From Turicimonas muris (GTDB taxonomy: Bacteria > Pseudomonadota > Gammaproteobacteria > Burkholderiales > Burkholderiaceae_F), in NCBI RefSeq assembly GCF_002221595.1, contig NZ_NHMP01000004.1:270905-334904 (forward strand): DNA of 64,000 nucleotides. The letters run 5' to 3'. Under the pieces are notes generated by a model. It saw only the letters and a list, made by a program, of their open reading frames with translations, searched no databases and had not been told where the DNA came from. Below are positions 25,689 through 35,155 of this stretch, one piece after another. Each line of letters starts with the position of its first letter. Position 1 is the first letter of the stretch. The translations under genes were made by a program, and so were the position numbers.

Positions 25689-26938
25689 GCCTTAATCCTT
25701 TCTATCTGAGCACCCAAGGTCTTTAATTTTTCTTCCATTCTTTCATATCCGCGATCCAGGTGGTAAATACGGTCTACGGTAGACTCTCCCTCTGCGACCA
25801 AAGCAGCGATAACCAGAGCGGCACTGGCTCTTAAATCCGTAGCCATCAAGGGAGCACCGGAAAGTTTTTCTACTCCTCTGACAGTCGCAGTGTGACCGTC
25901 AATGTTGATGTCAGCCCCGAGTCTTTGCAGCTCGGGAACGTGCATGAAGCGATTTTCAAAAATTGTTTCGGTAATATGAGAAGCTCCGTCGGAAATCGTA
26001 TCCAAAGCCATAAACTGAGCCTGCATATCAGTTGGGAAACCGGGATATGGGACAGTTCTGATATCAACGGCTTTGGTGCGTCCTTTAGACTTTGCTCGAA
26101 CCCAAGTATCTCCGGTAATAACTTCCGCGCCTGCTTCTAATAATTTTTCGATAACGGCACCAAGATATTCCGGCTGGCAGTCGGTAACGGTGACATCACC
26201 GCCGGTTGCTACCCCGGCTACCAAGAAGCTTCCTGCTTCAATACGGTCTGCCATCACTTTGTAATTAGTTCCGTGAAGTTTCTTCACGCCTTTTATGACA
26301 ATCCTGACGGTTCCTTCGCCGGTAATGTCCGCACCCATGGACTTCAGGCAACGTGCTAAATCGACAACTTCCGGTTCACGGGCGGCATTTTCAAGAATCG
26401 TTTCTCCCTCAGCTAGGACAGCGGCCATCAGGAGATTTTCCGTTCCGGTTACGGTCACCATGTCGGTCAGAACACGAGCACCTACAAGTTTGTCGGCGAA
26501 AGCGTTGACATAGCCGTGTTCCAAATTGATTTCCGCACCTAAGGCTTTCATACCCTTGATATGCTGATCAACGGGACGAGCACCGATAGAACAGCCTCCG
26601 GGCAATGAGACGGTTGCTTTGCCAAAGCGAGCAATCAAAGGACCAAGCACCAGAATGGAGGCCCGCATTGTTTTGACTAAGTCATAATTAGCCACGGTGG
26701 AGCGAACTTGAGAAGCATCGATTTTCACACGATGATCATTTCTCTCAATCTTGCATCCCAAATCCTCAAGAAGACGAATCATAGTATTGACATCAGCCAA
26801 CTCCGGTACGTTTTCAAAAACAACCGGTTCGTCCGTCAACAAGGCAGATGCTAATAAAGGAAGGGCCGCATTCTTAGCGCCGGAGACTGAGATTTCTCCA
26901 TGCAGAGGGACACCTCCTTTAATGACTAATTTTTGCAC
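25685..26938 (-). CDS. murA: UDP-N-acetylglucosamine 1-carboxyvinyltransferase MurA
   Basis: First committed step of peptidoglycan synthesis: adds enolpyruvate to UDP-GlcNAc. The 417-aa protein has GAKNAALP near residues 18-25 and the fosfomycin-target Cys in [14 protein letters not shown] near residue 115. The GTG start at 26938 is preferred, since GGAG lies about 8 bases before it and the product begins MQKLVIKGG; an upstream TTG would add four residues. It leads the his-tat unit, directly after a terminator-like hairpin, which raises the possibility of attenuation. Confidence 0.96.
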   Translation of the reverse strand: MQKLVIKGGVPLHGEISVSGAKNAALPLLASALLTDEPVVFENVPELADVNTMIRLLEDLGCKIERNDHRVKIDASQVRSTVANYDLVKTMRASILVLGPLIARFGKATVSLPGGCSIGARPVDQHIKGMKALGAEINLEHGYVNAFADKLVGARVLTDMVTVTGTENLLMAAVLAEGETILENAAREPEVVDLARCLKSMGADITGEGTVRIVIKGVKKLHGTNYKVMADRIEAGSFLVAGVATGGDVTVTDCQPEYLGAVIEKLLEAGAEVITGDTWVRAKSKGRTKAVDIRTVPYPGFPTDMQAQFMALDTISDGASHITETIFENRFMHVPELQRLGADINIDGHTATVRGVEKLSGAPLMATDLRASAALVIAALVAEGESTVDRIYHLDRGYERMEEKLKTLGAQIERIKA

Positions 26939-26951
26939 TACATGCTCCAAT

Positions 26952-26986
26952 AAAAAAGAAGGAGTTGGGGTCTTTCGGGCCCCAAC
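26952..26986 (-). terminator. Terminator-like hairpin between bcsG and murA, possible attenuator
   Basis: On the minus strand GTTGGGG and CCCCAAC pair perfectly (26986-26980 with 26970-26964) around a nine-base loop. They are followed by TCCTTC and TTTTTT. It ends the bcs cluster, but murA starts only 13 bp later, so any murA promoter must lie upstream of it. Confidence 0.8.
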
Positions 26987-27013
26987 ACTCGAGTTTATAT
27001 CTTGTTTCGGTTT

Positions 27014-27042
27014 AATACATTGATTTGAAGATTATTTTTCAA
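27014..27042 (-). promoter_or_regulatory. murA: Candidate promoter for the murA-his-tat unit
   Basis: On the minus strand TTGAAA (27042-27037), a 17-bp spacer and TGTATT (27019-27014). It would start a leader of about 70 nt containing the hairpin at 26964-26986 before the murA GTG. Assigned by eye; the -10 box matches only four of six positions. Confidence 0.4.
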
Positions 27043-27049
27043 GGTGACT

Positions 27050-28684
27050 TTATTTTGCGTATTCACGCCATTCACCTTTATCCATCTTCACGTAATCTTT
27101 GTTCTGATAATGAATCACCTTCGCATTGGCGTTTTCTGAAACGGCTTCCGTCTGCGGAAGGTCTTTAACTAGGTCGTTAAGCGGGACGGTACCATGCTCT
27201 GCGCTGAAATAGTTGCTTTGCAGAACTCTGCCGATCAAGCTGCTGATTGCCAGATAGCTGGTCGGTTCCTTGACTTGAACTTGTTCGTCTCCGTCACCGA
27301 TGCCGATGAATTTAACCATGGCAGGAACCTTGGTAATAGACGGGCTCGGGATGTCGCGCAAGTGGGCTACCTGAACCTTATCTCCGCGTTCAGCAGCACC
27401 GTGTTCCGGAACCACTATCAGCATGACTTTCTTGCCCGATGCTTCAATATCTTTGATCAATGACTGCAGGTCATCGAGCATCGCCTTAGCTCTCGGCTTA
27501 AACGGTGCCAATCTTCTCTTATTGGCATACCTGTTGCCGTCATGAAGAGCAATCAAGTTAAAGAAGGTCGCACTGCGCTTATCTTTGTTGGAAGCAAGAA
27601 TTTTTTCCCACTCCTTAAAGACAGCGCGAGCATCTCCAATTGGTTCTTCATCGAAAGAATCGTAGCGTTTCGGATAGTTCATTGCACCGAGCTGAGGGCT
27701 AAGCCCCGCTAAATGCCTCAAGCTCTGATAGAAATTGTCGTATTTACCGCTGTGGTCCATGAACACGTGCTGGTTATAGCCGAGATGCCCTAAACGGTTC
27801 ATCAATTCGCAATCCGGATTTCTGCCCTCATATAAATCTTCATGGGAGGGCTGACCACAGACGGACTTCAGCAGACGCAACGCGGCCGGCCCGGAGTAAG
27901 AAGTCGCGGAGTTAAAGTTATCGAAGACGACGTTAAACTCTTTGAGAACTTCATGGTTGGTCAAGCCCGCTGTCTGCAGGTCATCGTTGGATAAAGAGCA
28001 AATGTTGATGAGCAGAATATCGAACGGAGTATCATCTTTGCCTAAACGCTCAGGGAATACCGCCCTGCGGGCTTTTTCCTTGCTGTGGAAAGCATAAAGC
28101 CACTTATCCAGATTTTCGTTGGTCGGACGGTCCTTCTGCGGAAGCAGATCGGATCGAGCCTCCTCCGTTTTTTCTCCTTCTTTTGCGCCTTCGGTTTGAG
28201 CCACCACAACCTGTTCAGCAGGCTTCTCAAACCATGGCTGCCAAATCGGACCGCAGATAAGAAGAAACAGATACAGCAAGGTAAATGTGGAGATGCGGAC
28301 GTAGTCCTTCAAACCGTAGTAGGCGATGATCAGCAGAATACCGACCCCGATCATTTCAAAATTCAGGAAGTTATAGGCGGACTCAAGCAGGTAGCTTGTG
28401 CCCATTGCCTCTAAATTATGAAAATTACCTTTGATGCTTTCGAGTCCGGGAAGCCAGCTCTCCGCATAGACCATTGCTGCTGCCGCAGCAATAGCCAGCA
28501 GTGTTCTGACGACACGAAGGAAACGACTCTGAATTGGAAAAATTACGAAAGCCGCAAGCAGGCAGTTCTGTAAAAGATTAAGGTGCAAATAGCCGAAACC
28601 TGCCAGCAAAAACTCTCCGATAAAGAAAACGTTCCAAAGCCCCAGCCCGCTCCAGCTTGCTGTTCGAGCGCCGCTAACTCTCAT
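27050..28684 (-). CDS. bcsG: Cellulose biosynthesis protein BcsG (phosphoethanolamine transferase)
   Basis: Inner-membrane enzyme with a periplasmic domain that, in enterobacteria, adds phosphoethanolamine to cellulose. The 544-aa protein has several N-terminal membrane helices (to about residue 150), a variable linker, and an alkaline-phosphatase-like domain. That domain shows ILLINICSLSNDDL near 222-235, nucleophile segment SATSYSGPAALR near 257-268, CGQPSHEDLY, and VPEHGAAERGD near 455-465. The order bcsA-B-Z-G places it last. Its usual partners BcsE and BcsF are not in the window. Confidence 0.93.
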   Translation of the reverse strand: MRVSGARTASWSGLGLWNVFFIGEFLLAGFGYLHLNLLQNCLLAAFVIFPIQSRFLRVVRTLLAIAAAAAMVYAESWLPGLESIKGNFHNLEAMGTSYLLESAYNFLNFEMIGVGILLIIAYYGLKDYVRISTFTLLYLFLLICGPIWQPWFEKPAEQVVVAQTEGAKEGEKTEEARSDLLPQKDRPTNENLDKWLYAFHSKEKARRAVFPERLGKDDTPFDILLINICSLSNDDLQTAGLTNHEVLKEFNVVFDNFNSATSYSGPAALRLLKSVCGQPSHEDLYEGRNPDCELMNRLGHLGYNQHVFMDHSGKYDNFYQSLRHLAGLSPQLGAMNYPKRYDSFDEEPIGDARAVFKEWEKILASNKDKRSATFFNLIALHDGNRYANKRRLAPFKPRAKAMLDDLQSLIKDIEASGKKVMLIVVPEHGAAERGDKVQVAHLRDIPSPSITKVPAMVKFIGIGDGDEQVQVKEPTSYLAISSLIGRVLQSNYFSAEHGTVPLNDLVKDLPQTEAVSENANAKVIHYQNKDYVKMDKGEWREYAK

Positions 28685-28704
28685 GTAGTGTTTTTTCCTT
28701 TTTC

Positions 28705-29805
28705 TTATGGTTTATTTTGAGGCTGATTTACTCTGACCGTCATATTATCTTTCGGGATAAACAAACGGCCCTTCGCATCAAAAGCGTAGTTTTTGTAATC
28801 AAAGCCTAAGCCAAATATTGTCAATACATTCCGATAGTAGTTGTCTCCCTCCATTTTAGTATTTGTCAGCAAGGTTCGAATGACTGCGCCGCTCTTATCG
28901 TTAGAGACATAGGGTAAAAAGCAAGCACCAAACGCATTCACTTCCCTAGGACCAAAGCTCATGCTGCCTAAACTAACCTCTTCCGGAGGTACATTCAAGG
29001 TCTTAACGGCATTGATCATCGGGGCATAGTGGCGAGCCAACTTTGCGTACAACGGATCTTTCGGAGAAGTAATAGCTGCCCACAAATAAGTGCGGATAGC
29101 GTTGTAGCTGCCGACCATCTTCTCGGGCTCAACCAATTTTCCGGTTGAGTCGAATTTTGCCCAGTCAGGAGCAGCACCGCCCGGAGAGCAGCGGATCATG
29201 GCGTTAATCAAACCTTCAAGGATAGGCAGCCACGACGGATCGTACTCAGCGAAGCGTCTGAGAATAAACGGCGGATAGTAGCTCGGGTTGATAGTTACTA
29301 CTCCCTTTTCTTCAAAGCCCACGCGAGCAGGAAGAATGACTTTTCCAACAGTCGGAACGTCTCTGACCAATTCTTTGAGCTTAGCCATATAGGCTTTAGC
29401 TTTTGTTTCGTAGGCCGGTTCATTCCAGATGCGGGATGCTTCCAAAAGACAGTAAGCAATCCACATATCCGAGTCTGTAGCGTTGTTGGTATCAAGGATT
29501 TTGCCCTGGCCGTCTTTTTTGCCGTCAGGAATGCCCCACCACCAAGCAGGTTGATCGGGTCCCAAATTCTTTTCCGACCAAGCAAAAATCTTATCGAAAG
29601 ATTCTCTGTCGTTAGCCACGAGAGCGAAGAACATTCCGTATGACTGTCCTTCGGAGGTCGTAATCAGTTTAGCATCGCTGTAATCGACAACACGGCCTTC
29701 CGGAGTGACGTTTACCGCTTTGAACTCGTCCCAAAGATCCCATGCCTGTGCCGGAAGGTGTACAGCCAAACTCATCAAAAAAGCGACAATCAGTTTCTTT
29801 TTCAT
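28705..29805 (-). CDS. bcsZ: Cellulose synthase-associated endoglucanase BcsZ (GH8)
   Basis: Periplasmic endo-beta-1,4-glucanase that trims or edits nascent cellulose. The 366-aa protein has a Sec signal (about 1-21) and the GH8 core: TSEGQSYGMFFALVAND near residues 50-66 with the acid catalyst Glu, and NATDSDMWIAYCLL near 107-120. AAGGAGATT precedes the ATG. It sits between bcsB (10 bp upstream) and bcsG (20 bp downstream). Confidence 0.94.
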   Translation of the reverse strand: MKKKLIVAFLMSLAVHLPAQAWDLWDEFKAVNVTPEGRVVDYSDAKLITTSEGQSYGMFFALVANDRESFDKIFAWSEKNLGPDQPAWWWGIPDGKKDGQGKILDTNNATDSDMWIAYCLLEASRIWNEPAYETKAKAYMAKLKELVRDVPTVGKVILPARVGFEEKGVVTINPSYYPPFILRRFAEYDPSWLPILEGLINAMIRCSPGGAAPDWAKFDSTGKLVEPEKMVGSYNAIRTYLWAAITSPKDPLYAKLARHYAPMINAVKTLNVPPEEVSLGSMSFGPREVNAFGACFLPYVSNDKSGAVIRTLLTNTKMEGDNYYRNVLTIFGLGFDYKNYAFDAKGRLFIPKDNMTVRVNQPQNKP

Positions 29806-29815
29806 CTGAATCTCC

Positions 29816-32122
29816 TTATTTATGACGACGGCTGCGATATCTGATCAAAGAGTGCATCAGGTAGTAAATACCACCGGCAAACAGCAATGCGCAGACGAGA
29901 GTAAAGAGAACCAGCAACACGGGTTGATCGAGCATAGAGTACCAAACTCTTTGGTGCCACGGCAAGGAACCTGTGTAGTAAGTAGGTCCGATGTTATAGC
30001 TTGTAGGGGTTGCGTTTGTCTTAAAGACAGCGACGCTACCGTCAATCAGCTTTAAGTCGCCCGGGATCATCAATCGCTTATTGATGAGAAAACTTCCGTC
30101 CTGACCGTCGCCGAGCACTGCAACGACAGATCTGTCATCGCTGAAAGGAGACTGATATTGAACAATAGCGGCTATGCCAGCATCTTCTGCCACCACCGAC
30201 TCCATATTCTTGTCATCGGATACTGCCTTAGTCAGAGACTTTTCAATTCCCTGTTTGATTTTATCGATAGCTACACCGGCATCTTCTTTATCGATACCGT
30301 CCAAAATCCGGCTGTTTTCACCGAATACCAAGATGTCTTTATCTTTCAGAGCACCTTTATCGATGGTTTCAACAACTGTCAGCTTTGTTGCCGGGTAGCC
30401 GGTTTGGGCAGCAAGGCGGGCCATCGTATTGAGATAGGTAGTCAGAACCGCTGCCGGAGCATCCTTTGCCAGCACGACACCAGTCTCAGACAAGTCGGCA
30501 TACTTTGTAAACGGGAAACCGCTTACCGTGAACAGGTTTAAGTTCGGAAGCTTAGCAAAGTGATAAAAGCCGGAGAAATCGATTGTGGAAGTCGGATCGA
30601 TTTCAACTTGGCTCGGAATTAGTGCAACGGACTTGCAGTTTTCAACGGATCCGCCGGGAACAGCCAGTCCATACTGGAAGTCAAACTGCATTAAATTATC
30701 TGCTCCAAGCAAACCGGTAGGAACGGACGTGTCGTTCCACATATTGGCCAAACCGTTGAGCAGAGAGAATCTAGAGGTGAAAGAGCTGCTGTTTTTCTTC
30801 GGATCCAATTCGAAGGACTCAACGAGCTGCTCATTGAGCAAGAAGCGCATTTGAGCAGCTTCGCCGCTTGTCGGTTTGGTGTAGCGATAACGCAGGTCTA
30901 AATCGACATTGCTCTTGTTGACCATGTAGAGGTCTGGCGGAAGTCTGACTTCCAAAGAGATAGGCGCAGGATGAAGTCCTGAGCTTCTTAGCTGACCGCG
31001 GTACTTGGCGATTTTTTCAAAAGTAACCTTATCGTTAGTAGGAATCCAATTGGGAGCGTCATAAGCTTCACGGTTAGGCAGCGGCTTAAAGTCTTTTACT
31101 TCAGCGGAACTGCCGGTAAGAACCTGTGAATTAACGGCGAGCCACTCAGCTGCGGTCAACACTTCAGCTTCGTCTTTACCCCCGATAACGAGCACTTTGG
31201 CGTAGAGACTGTTAGGAGCATCAACGACGGTTACGAAGGGTCCGGTAAAAGCCGGCAAGTTCTTCAGAAATTCCGGTCTGCTGTCATTGGTCGCAAAGAC
31301 CACAAAATTCTGAGCCTGCGGCACTTCTTTGATATAAACGGGGAATTCAGCGCCTCTCCATTCCGTCTTAGTGCCGATCCAAGAAGCAAAAATACCCGAG
31401 GCTTTCTTTAAGGCCGGGGAAGGATTCCCGTTGAAAACAACCGGCAAAGTCGTTGCATTCGGGCTCAAGTTGTTGGCAAAAGGAGCCGGCATCAGGCTCA
31501 GGTCATTCGCCAAACGCAGTTTCTGCGTATTAAACGACATGTAGCTTGAGTCATCGATGGTCAGCCATAACGAAGGGTTCGCGATATTGCCGCAGTTGTT
31601 GGTGTACACACCAACGAACTCAATCGTCATACGATTGCTTTCTTCGATATTTTTAGTATTGAGTTCAACGGTCTGCGTTACCGCATTGCCAAGCTGTTCT
31701 TTAGTGATCGGCAGACTCTTTTGGATCTGACCGTTAAGGAAGATATTGAGCTGGCTTTGCTGAGGAATCAACGAAGGCGACGGAGTGTACTTTAACGTAA
31801 CCGTCACCTTGGAGATGATTTCATCTTTCGGGCTGTAAAACCTGAAGCTTCTTTCCGGATAGATTCCGGTGAGCTTGATCTGTTCTGTCTTACCTTCAGG
31901 AATAAAATCAAACAAAGCTACATCCGAACGAATAACAGGAATCTCATCGGTTCTGTAATTCGGAACAACATCTTTGATAAAAGTCGATGCTTCTTGAGGG
32001 GCAGCCGAGGAGACAGCCGGCGTCAAAAAAAGAGCCGGAATAATAGCGGCCGCTGCTATTTTCTGGAAAAAGCACAGAGGCCCCGAGCCTCGAGTTCCTA
32101 TCATTTCTTTATTATTCGACAT
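29816..32122 (-). CDS. bcsB: Cellulose synthase periplasmic subunit BcsB
   Basis: Periplasmic, membrane-anchored partner of BcsA that receives the nascent glucan. The 768-aa protein has an N-terminal signal region (hydrophobic block near residues 20-40), long beta-rich carbohydrate-binding and flavodoxin-like regions, and a C-terminal transmembrane anchor (VLFTLVCALLFAGGIYYLM near 740-758) followed by RYRSRRHK. The length matches the family (about 750-800). It lies 148 bp after bcsA. An in-frame ATG six codons in is an alternative start. Confidence 0.92.
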   Translation of the reverse strand: MSNNKEMIGTRGSGPLCFFQKIAAAAIIPALFLTPAVSSAAPQEASTFIKDVVPNYRTDEIPVIRSDVALFDFIPEGKTEQIKLTGIYPERSFRFYSPKDEIISKVTVTLKYTPSPSLIPQQSQLNIFLNGQIQKSLPITKEQLGNAVTQTVELNTKNIEESNRMTIEFVGVYTNNCGNIANPSLWLTIDDSSYMSFNTQKLRLANDLSLMPAPFANNLSPNATTLPVVFNGNPSPALKKASGIFASWIGTKTEWRGAEFPVYIKEVPQAQNFVVFATNDSRPEFLKNLPAFTGPFVTVVDAPNSLYAKVLVIGGKDEAEVLTAAEWLAVNSQVLTGSSAEVKDFKPLPNREAYDAPNWIPTNDKVTFEKIAKYRGQLRSSGLHPAPISLEVRLPPDLYMVNKSNVDLDLRYRYTKPTSGEAAQMRFLLNEQLVESFELDPKKNSSSFTSRFSLLNGLANMWNDTSVPTGLLGADNLMQFDFQYGLAVPGGSVENCKSVALIPSQVEIDPTSTIDFSGFYHFAKLPNLNLFTVSGFPFTKYADLSETGVVLAKDAPAAVLTTYLNTMARLAAQTGYPATKLTVVETIDKGALKDKDILVFGENSRILDGIDKEDAGVAIDKIKQGIEKSLTKAVSDDKNMESVVAEDAGIAAIVQYQSPFSDDRSVVAVLGDGQDGSFLINKRLMIPGDLKLIDGSVAVFKTNATPTSYNIGPTYYTGSLPWHQRVWYSMLDQPVLLVLFTLVCALLFAGGIYYLMHSLIRYRSRRHK

Positions 32123-32270
32123 AAACGTAACTTCTGAGGGTTAGATTCAGACCTTCCTATAGGCAAGGAAAGCCAGTATGTTTCATGGTTTATTAGCGAT
32201 TACCATTATATTTAATGAGAGCCTTCCTGGAGTCAAATTTCATAAATTAGGTACAAAAAACGCATGCTAA

Positions 32271-34931
32271 TTAAGAAGCGAATACGGTTTGTTTAGATTG
32301 ACTCCTAAGCTTTGGCACTCTGGGGATAAAGCTAATGATCCATTTCAGAGATCCAACGGTAATATAGAACAGCCAGCTGGATGATGGCGGGGTATAGTGG
32401 ACAAAAGCCTCCACGCCTTGGCGAGCCATCCGCAAAAGAGCCATGAAACCGTCAAGCATTCCGAATCCTTTGATTTTGGCCTGTTTATTAATCCACAGTT
32501 CGGGGACACCGAATGTGCATGCCGTGTACTCTTTTTCTTTCTGGAATGTTTCCTGATGAACTTCAAGATCAATAACGCCGGCAGAGAAGATAGCTGAGAC
32601 GGTGCAGTTAAATTCATGCACGGTCTTGCCCTCGCCGAATATCAGCTTGACGCTTTCACCAAGCTTGAAGTTAGGTATAGCTGACGGAATCTTGAATACC
32701 AACTGACAATCTTTTTGAGAGAAGGCCGCAAGCACAGCTTTGACTTTATGACCGTCAGAAAGTTCAACAGTTACCTTCTGCATAGCAGCAACCCGAGGGA
32801 ATTTTCTTTGCTGAACACTTTCGACACAGACGGCAATAGAGGCAAAAAGAATGATGAGGTTATAAAGAATCCATCCGATATTAATTGCCAACATCAGTAC
32901 TTGATACTGAGAAGCACCGATCATCTTGTATAAACCGAAACATAGACCCGCCAAGTTCAGAATCAGCAAATACAGATATGGCTTTGCAACTGACCAGTCT
33001 ACGTAAGCTTTGTCGATAATACCGCCTTTAGCAGTCACGTTGAATTTACCTTTATGCGGAGCAAAGATTGCCACTAAGGTCGGCACAAAGATATACCAAG
33101 AAAGAATCGTTTCGTAAATAGCACTGACAAACGGAAAGCGATAGCCTTTATGGATCACATAAGTCGTCATTGTCGAGTGCACCATATGGGGAACGAGGTA
33201 CACGAAGATAGCAATGGCGCTCGCGTAGATCACGTAAATGTTGGCGAACAAGAACGGCAACGGTGCGAGCAAGAAGATAATTCTGGGCAAGCCGTGCAAG
33301 AAGTGAATCATCGCATTTAAGAAGCACAGCCGCTGCGGAATAGTCAGGCCTTTACCGAATAACGGATTATCCAATCGGAAGATCTGAATCATGCCGCGGG
33401 CCCAGCGGATTCTTTGGCCGATATGAGCGGCCAATGTTTCCGTACTCAGACCGGCAGAAAGAGGCGTACTTAAAAATGCGGAAGACCAGCCTTTGCGATT
33501 GAGTTTCAGAGAAGTATGAGCGTCCTCAGTCACTGTTTCAACGGCAATACCTCCGACCTCTTCCAGAGCTTTTCTGCGCATGATGGCGCAAGAGCCGCAA
33601 AACATGGTTGCATTCCAAGTGTCATTGCCCTTCTGGATAAAGTCATGGAAGAGGGAGTTTTCATTCGGCACGTGATCAGAGAGGTGAAGATTCTTTTCGA
33701 AAGGATCCTGTGAATAAAAATGGTGAGGCGTCTGAATCAAAGCAATGTTCTTATCTTTAAAAAACCATCCCATGGTCTTCTTTAAGAAACTCCTGACAGG
33801 AACGTGGTCGCAGTCAAAGATTGTGATGAATTCGCCGGAAGTTTTAGTTAAAGCGTGATTGATATTGCCCGCTTTTGCGTGGTTATGTTTTTCACGTTTG
33901 ATATATCCCGCACCGACGGAATTAGAAAATTCTTCAAACTCAGGACGGCTACCATCATCAAGAACATGCACATGAAGTTTTTCTTTCGGCCAATCCATCG
34001 TCAGACAAGCGTAGACGGTCGGTTTAACCACGTCCAAGGGTTCATTATAAGTCGGAATAAAAATATCGACATGAGGCCACAAAGAAGAATCTTTGGGCAT
34101 AGAAGTCGGTTTTCTATCCAGAGCCCAGCAAACCTGGAAGTAGCCCAACAACATTACGATGAAAGCGTAAGTTTCAGCAAGGATCAGCATCCAAGAGAAA
34201 ATCACGCTCATGAAACTATTCGGGTTAATCGTCTCCGTGTAGCGCCACCAGATATAGCGGCTGGAGACAATCACGCTGATGACGATCAGCATGAGCAGCG
34301 TCAATCTTGTCTGAGCTTGGAAAAGGAGTAAAGCGCTTACCCACAAAATTGACAAAAAGATGATTTGCTCTTCCAAGCTGAAGGGCTGAGTAATACAAAG
34401 GAAATAGAGAACCAAGCCGACGGAGAGCAAAATGCCAATCACGGTTTTTCTTACCCAACTCATTTTATGAGCGGGAGGTTCTTCGGCTGAATTTTTACCC
34501 TTTTCTGCAGCAGCAGAAGAATCTGAGAGGAGCAATTTAGAGAGCGTCTCGGAGAGATTGCGAATTTCTCGGCCGATATTGACTCGAACATATCTGACGA
34601 ACTGAGACAGCGTTCCAGGCTGTCCTTTTGCTTTTCGCTGAGAAAACTTATCTTTTGTGATTACAAACAAGCAAAGGAAGCCAAGCTGGATAAGTATACG
34701 AAAAGCATCAAGCGGATGCAGAGAGTGGAAGTTAATCTGCGGGAAATAGAAAGCACGGTTACGGAAGATTTTTTTGTATAGTTTGTTTTCTAATGGGAAA
34801 ATCGCCCATGCAATCAGGAAAAAGAAAGCATTACAAACGTAGCTCCATGAAGAACAGCAATGGCTTTTCAACATAACCAAATCTGTCTTTAGACTCAGAT
34901 CAAAACTTCTGAATAACTGGGTCAAAAGCAT
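32271..34931 (-). CDS. bcsA: Cellulose synthase catalytic subunit BcsA
   Basis: Processive inner-membrane family 2 glycosyltransferase that polymerises UDP-glucose and extrudes the chain. The 886-aa protein has N-terminal membrane helices and then the GT2 domain: PTYNEP near residue 285, VLDDGS near 310, FDCDHVPV, TEDAHTSLKL, and the QRIRWARG gate. More helices and a C-terminal PilZ domain follow. The PilZ RxxxR arm (RKFPR) is present, but the usual DxSxxG reads AFSQKD, so c-di-GMP binding may be weakened or lost. GGAGG lies upstream of the ATG. No bcsC, bcsQ or bcsD is adjacent. Confidence 0.95.
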   Translation of the reverse strand: MLLTQLFRSFDLSLKTDLVMLKSHCCSSWSYVCNAFFFLIAWAIFPLENKLYKKIFRNRAFYFPQINFHSLHPLDAFRILIQLGFLCLFVITKDKFSQRKAKGQPGTLSQFVRYVRVNIGREIRNLSETLSKLLLSDSSAAAEKGKNSAEEPPAHKMSWVRKTVIGILLSVGLVLYFLCITQPFSLEEQIIFLSILWVSALLLFQAQTRLTLLMLIVISVIVSSRYIWWRYTETINPNSFMSVIFSWMLILAETYAFIVMLLGYFQVCWALDRKPTSMPKDSSLWPHVDIFIPTYNEPLDVVKPTVYACLTMDWPKEKLHVHVLDDGSRPEFEEFSNSVGAGYIKREKHNHAKAGNINHALTKTSGEFITIFDCDHVPVRSFLKKTMGWFFKDKNIALIQTPHHFYSQDPFEKNLHLSDHVPNENSLFHDFIQKGNDTWNATMFCGSCAIMRRKALEEVGGIAVETVTEDAHTSLKLNRKGWSSAFLSTPLSAGLSTETLAAHIGQRIRWARGMIQIFRLDNPLFGKGLTIPQRLCFLNAMIHFLHGLPRIIFLLAPLPFLFANIYVIYASAIAIFVYLVPHMVHSTMTTYVIHKGYRFPFVSAIYETILSWYIFVPTLVAIFAPHKGKFNVTAKGGIIDKAYVDWSVAKPYLYLLILNLAGLCFGLYKMIGASQYQVLMLAINIGWILYNLIILFASIAVCVESVQQRKFPRVAAMQKVTVELSDGHKVKAVLAAFSQKDCQLVFKIPSAIPNFKLGESVKLIFGEGKTVHEFNCTVSAIFSAGVIDLEVHQETFQKEKEYTACTFGVPELWINKQAKIKGFGMLDGFMALLRMARQGVEAFVHYTPPSSSWLFYITVGSLKWIISFIPRVPKLRSQSKQTVFAS

Positions 34932-34973
34932 ATTGAGTGGTCCTCCGAAGGCATCAATTTTTAGTATAGAAAA

Positions 34974-35002
34974 ATTATAGGCAGTGTAATTTTAAGAAAT
35001 TA
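34974..35002 (-). promoter_or_regulatory. bcsA: Candidate bcsA promoter
   Basis: A perfect TATAAT -10 box (34979-34974 on the minus strand) lies 43 bp before the bcsA start. Seventeen bases further upstream the -35 position reads TAATTT, which is poor, so an activator may be needed. The gap 34932-35155 is shared with the divergent lipoprotein gene. Confidence 0.4.
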
Positions 35003-35155
35003 ATAATTTCCTAAGGAACTCTTGCGCTCATTACGGAAAACTACTGTTACGGGTTGATGTCCCACTTTACTTTGTGACAACCTTACCCTGTTCATCTGTA
35101 CCAAGAGCTGCTATATCATTAGATATTAGTGATGAGAAAAATATGGAGAATGGAT

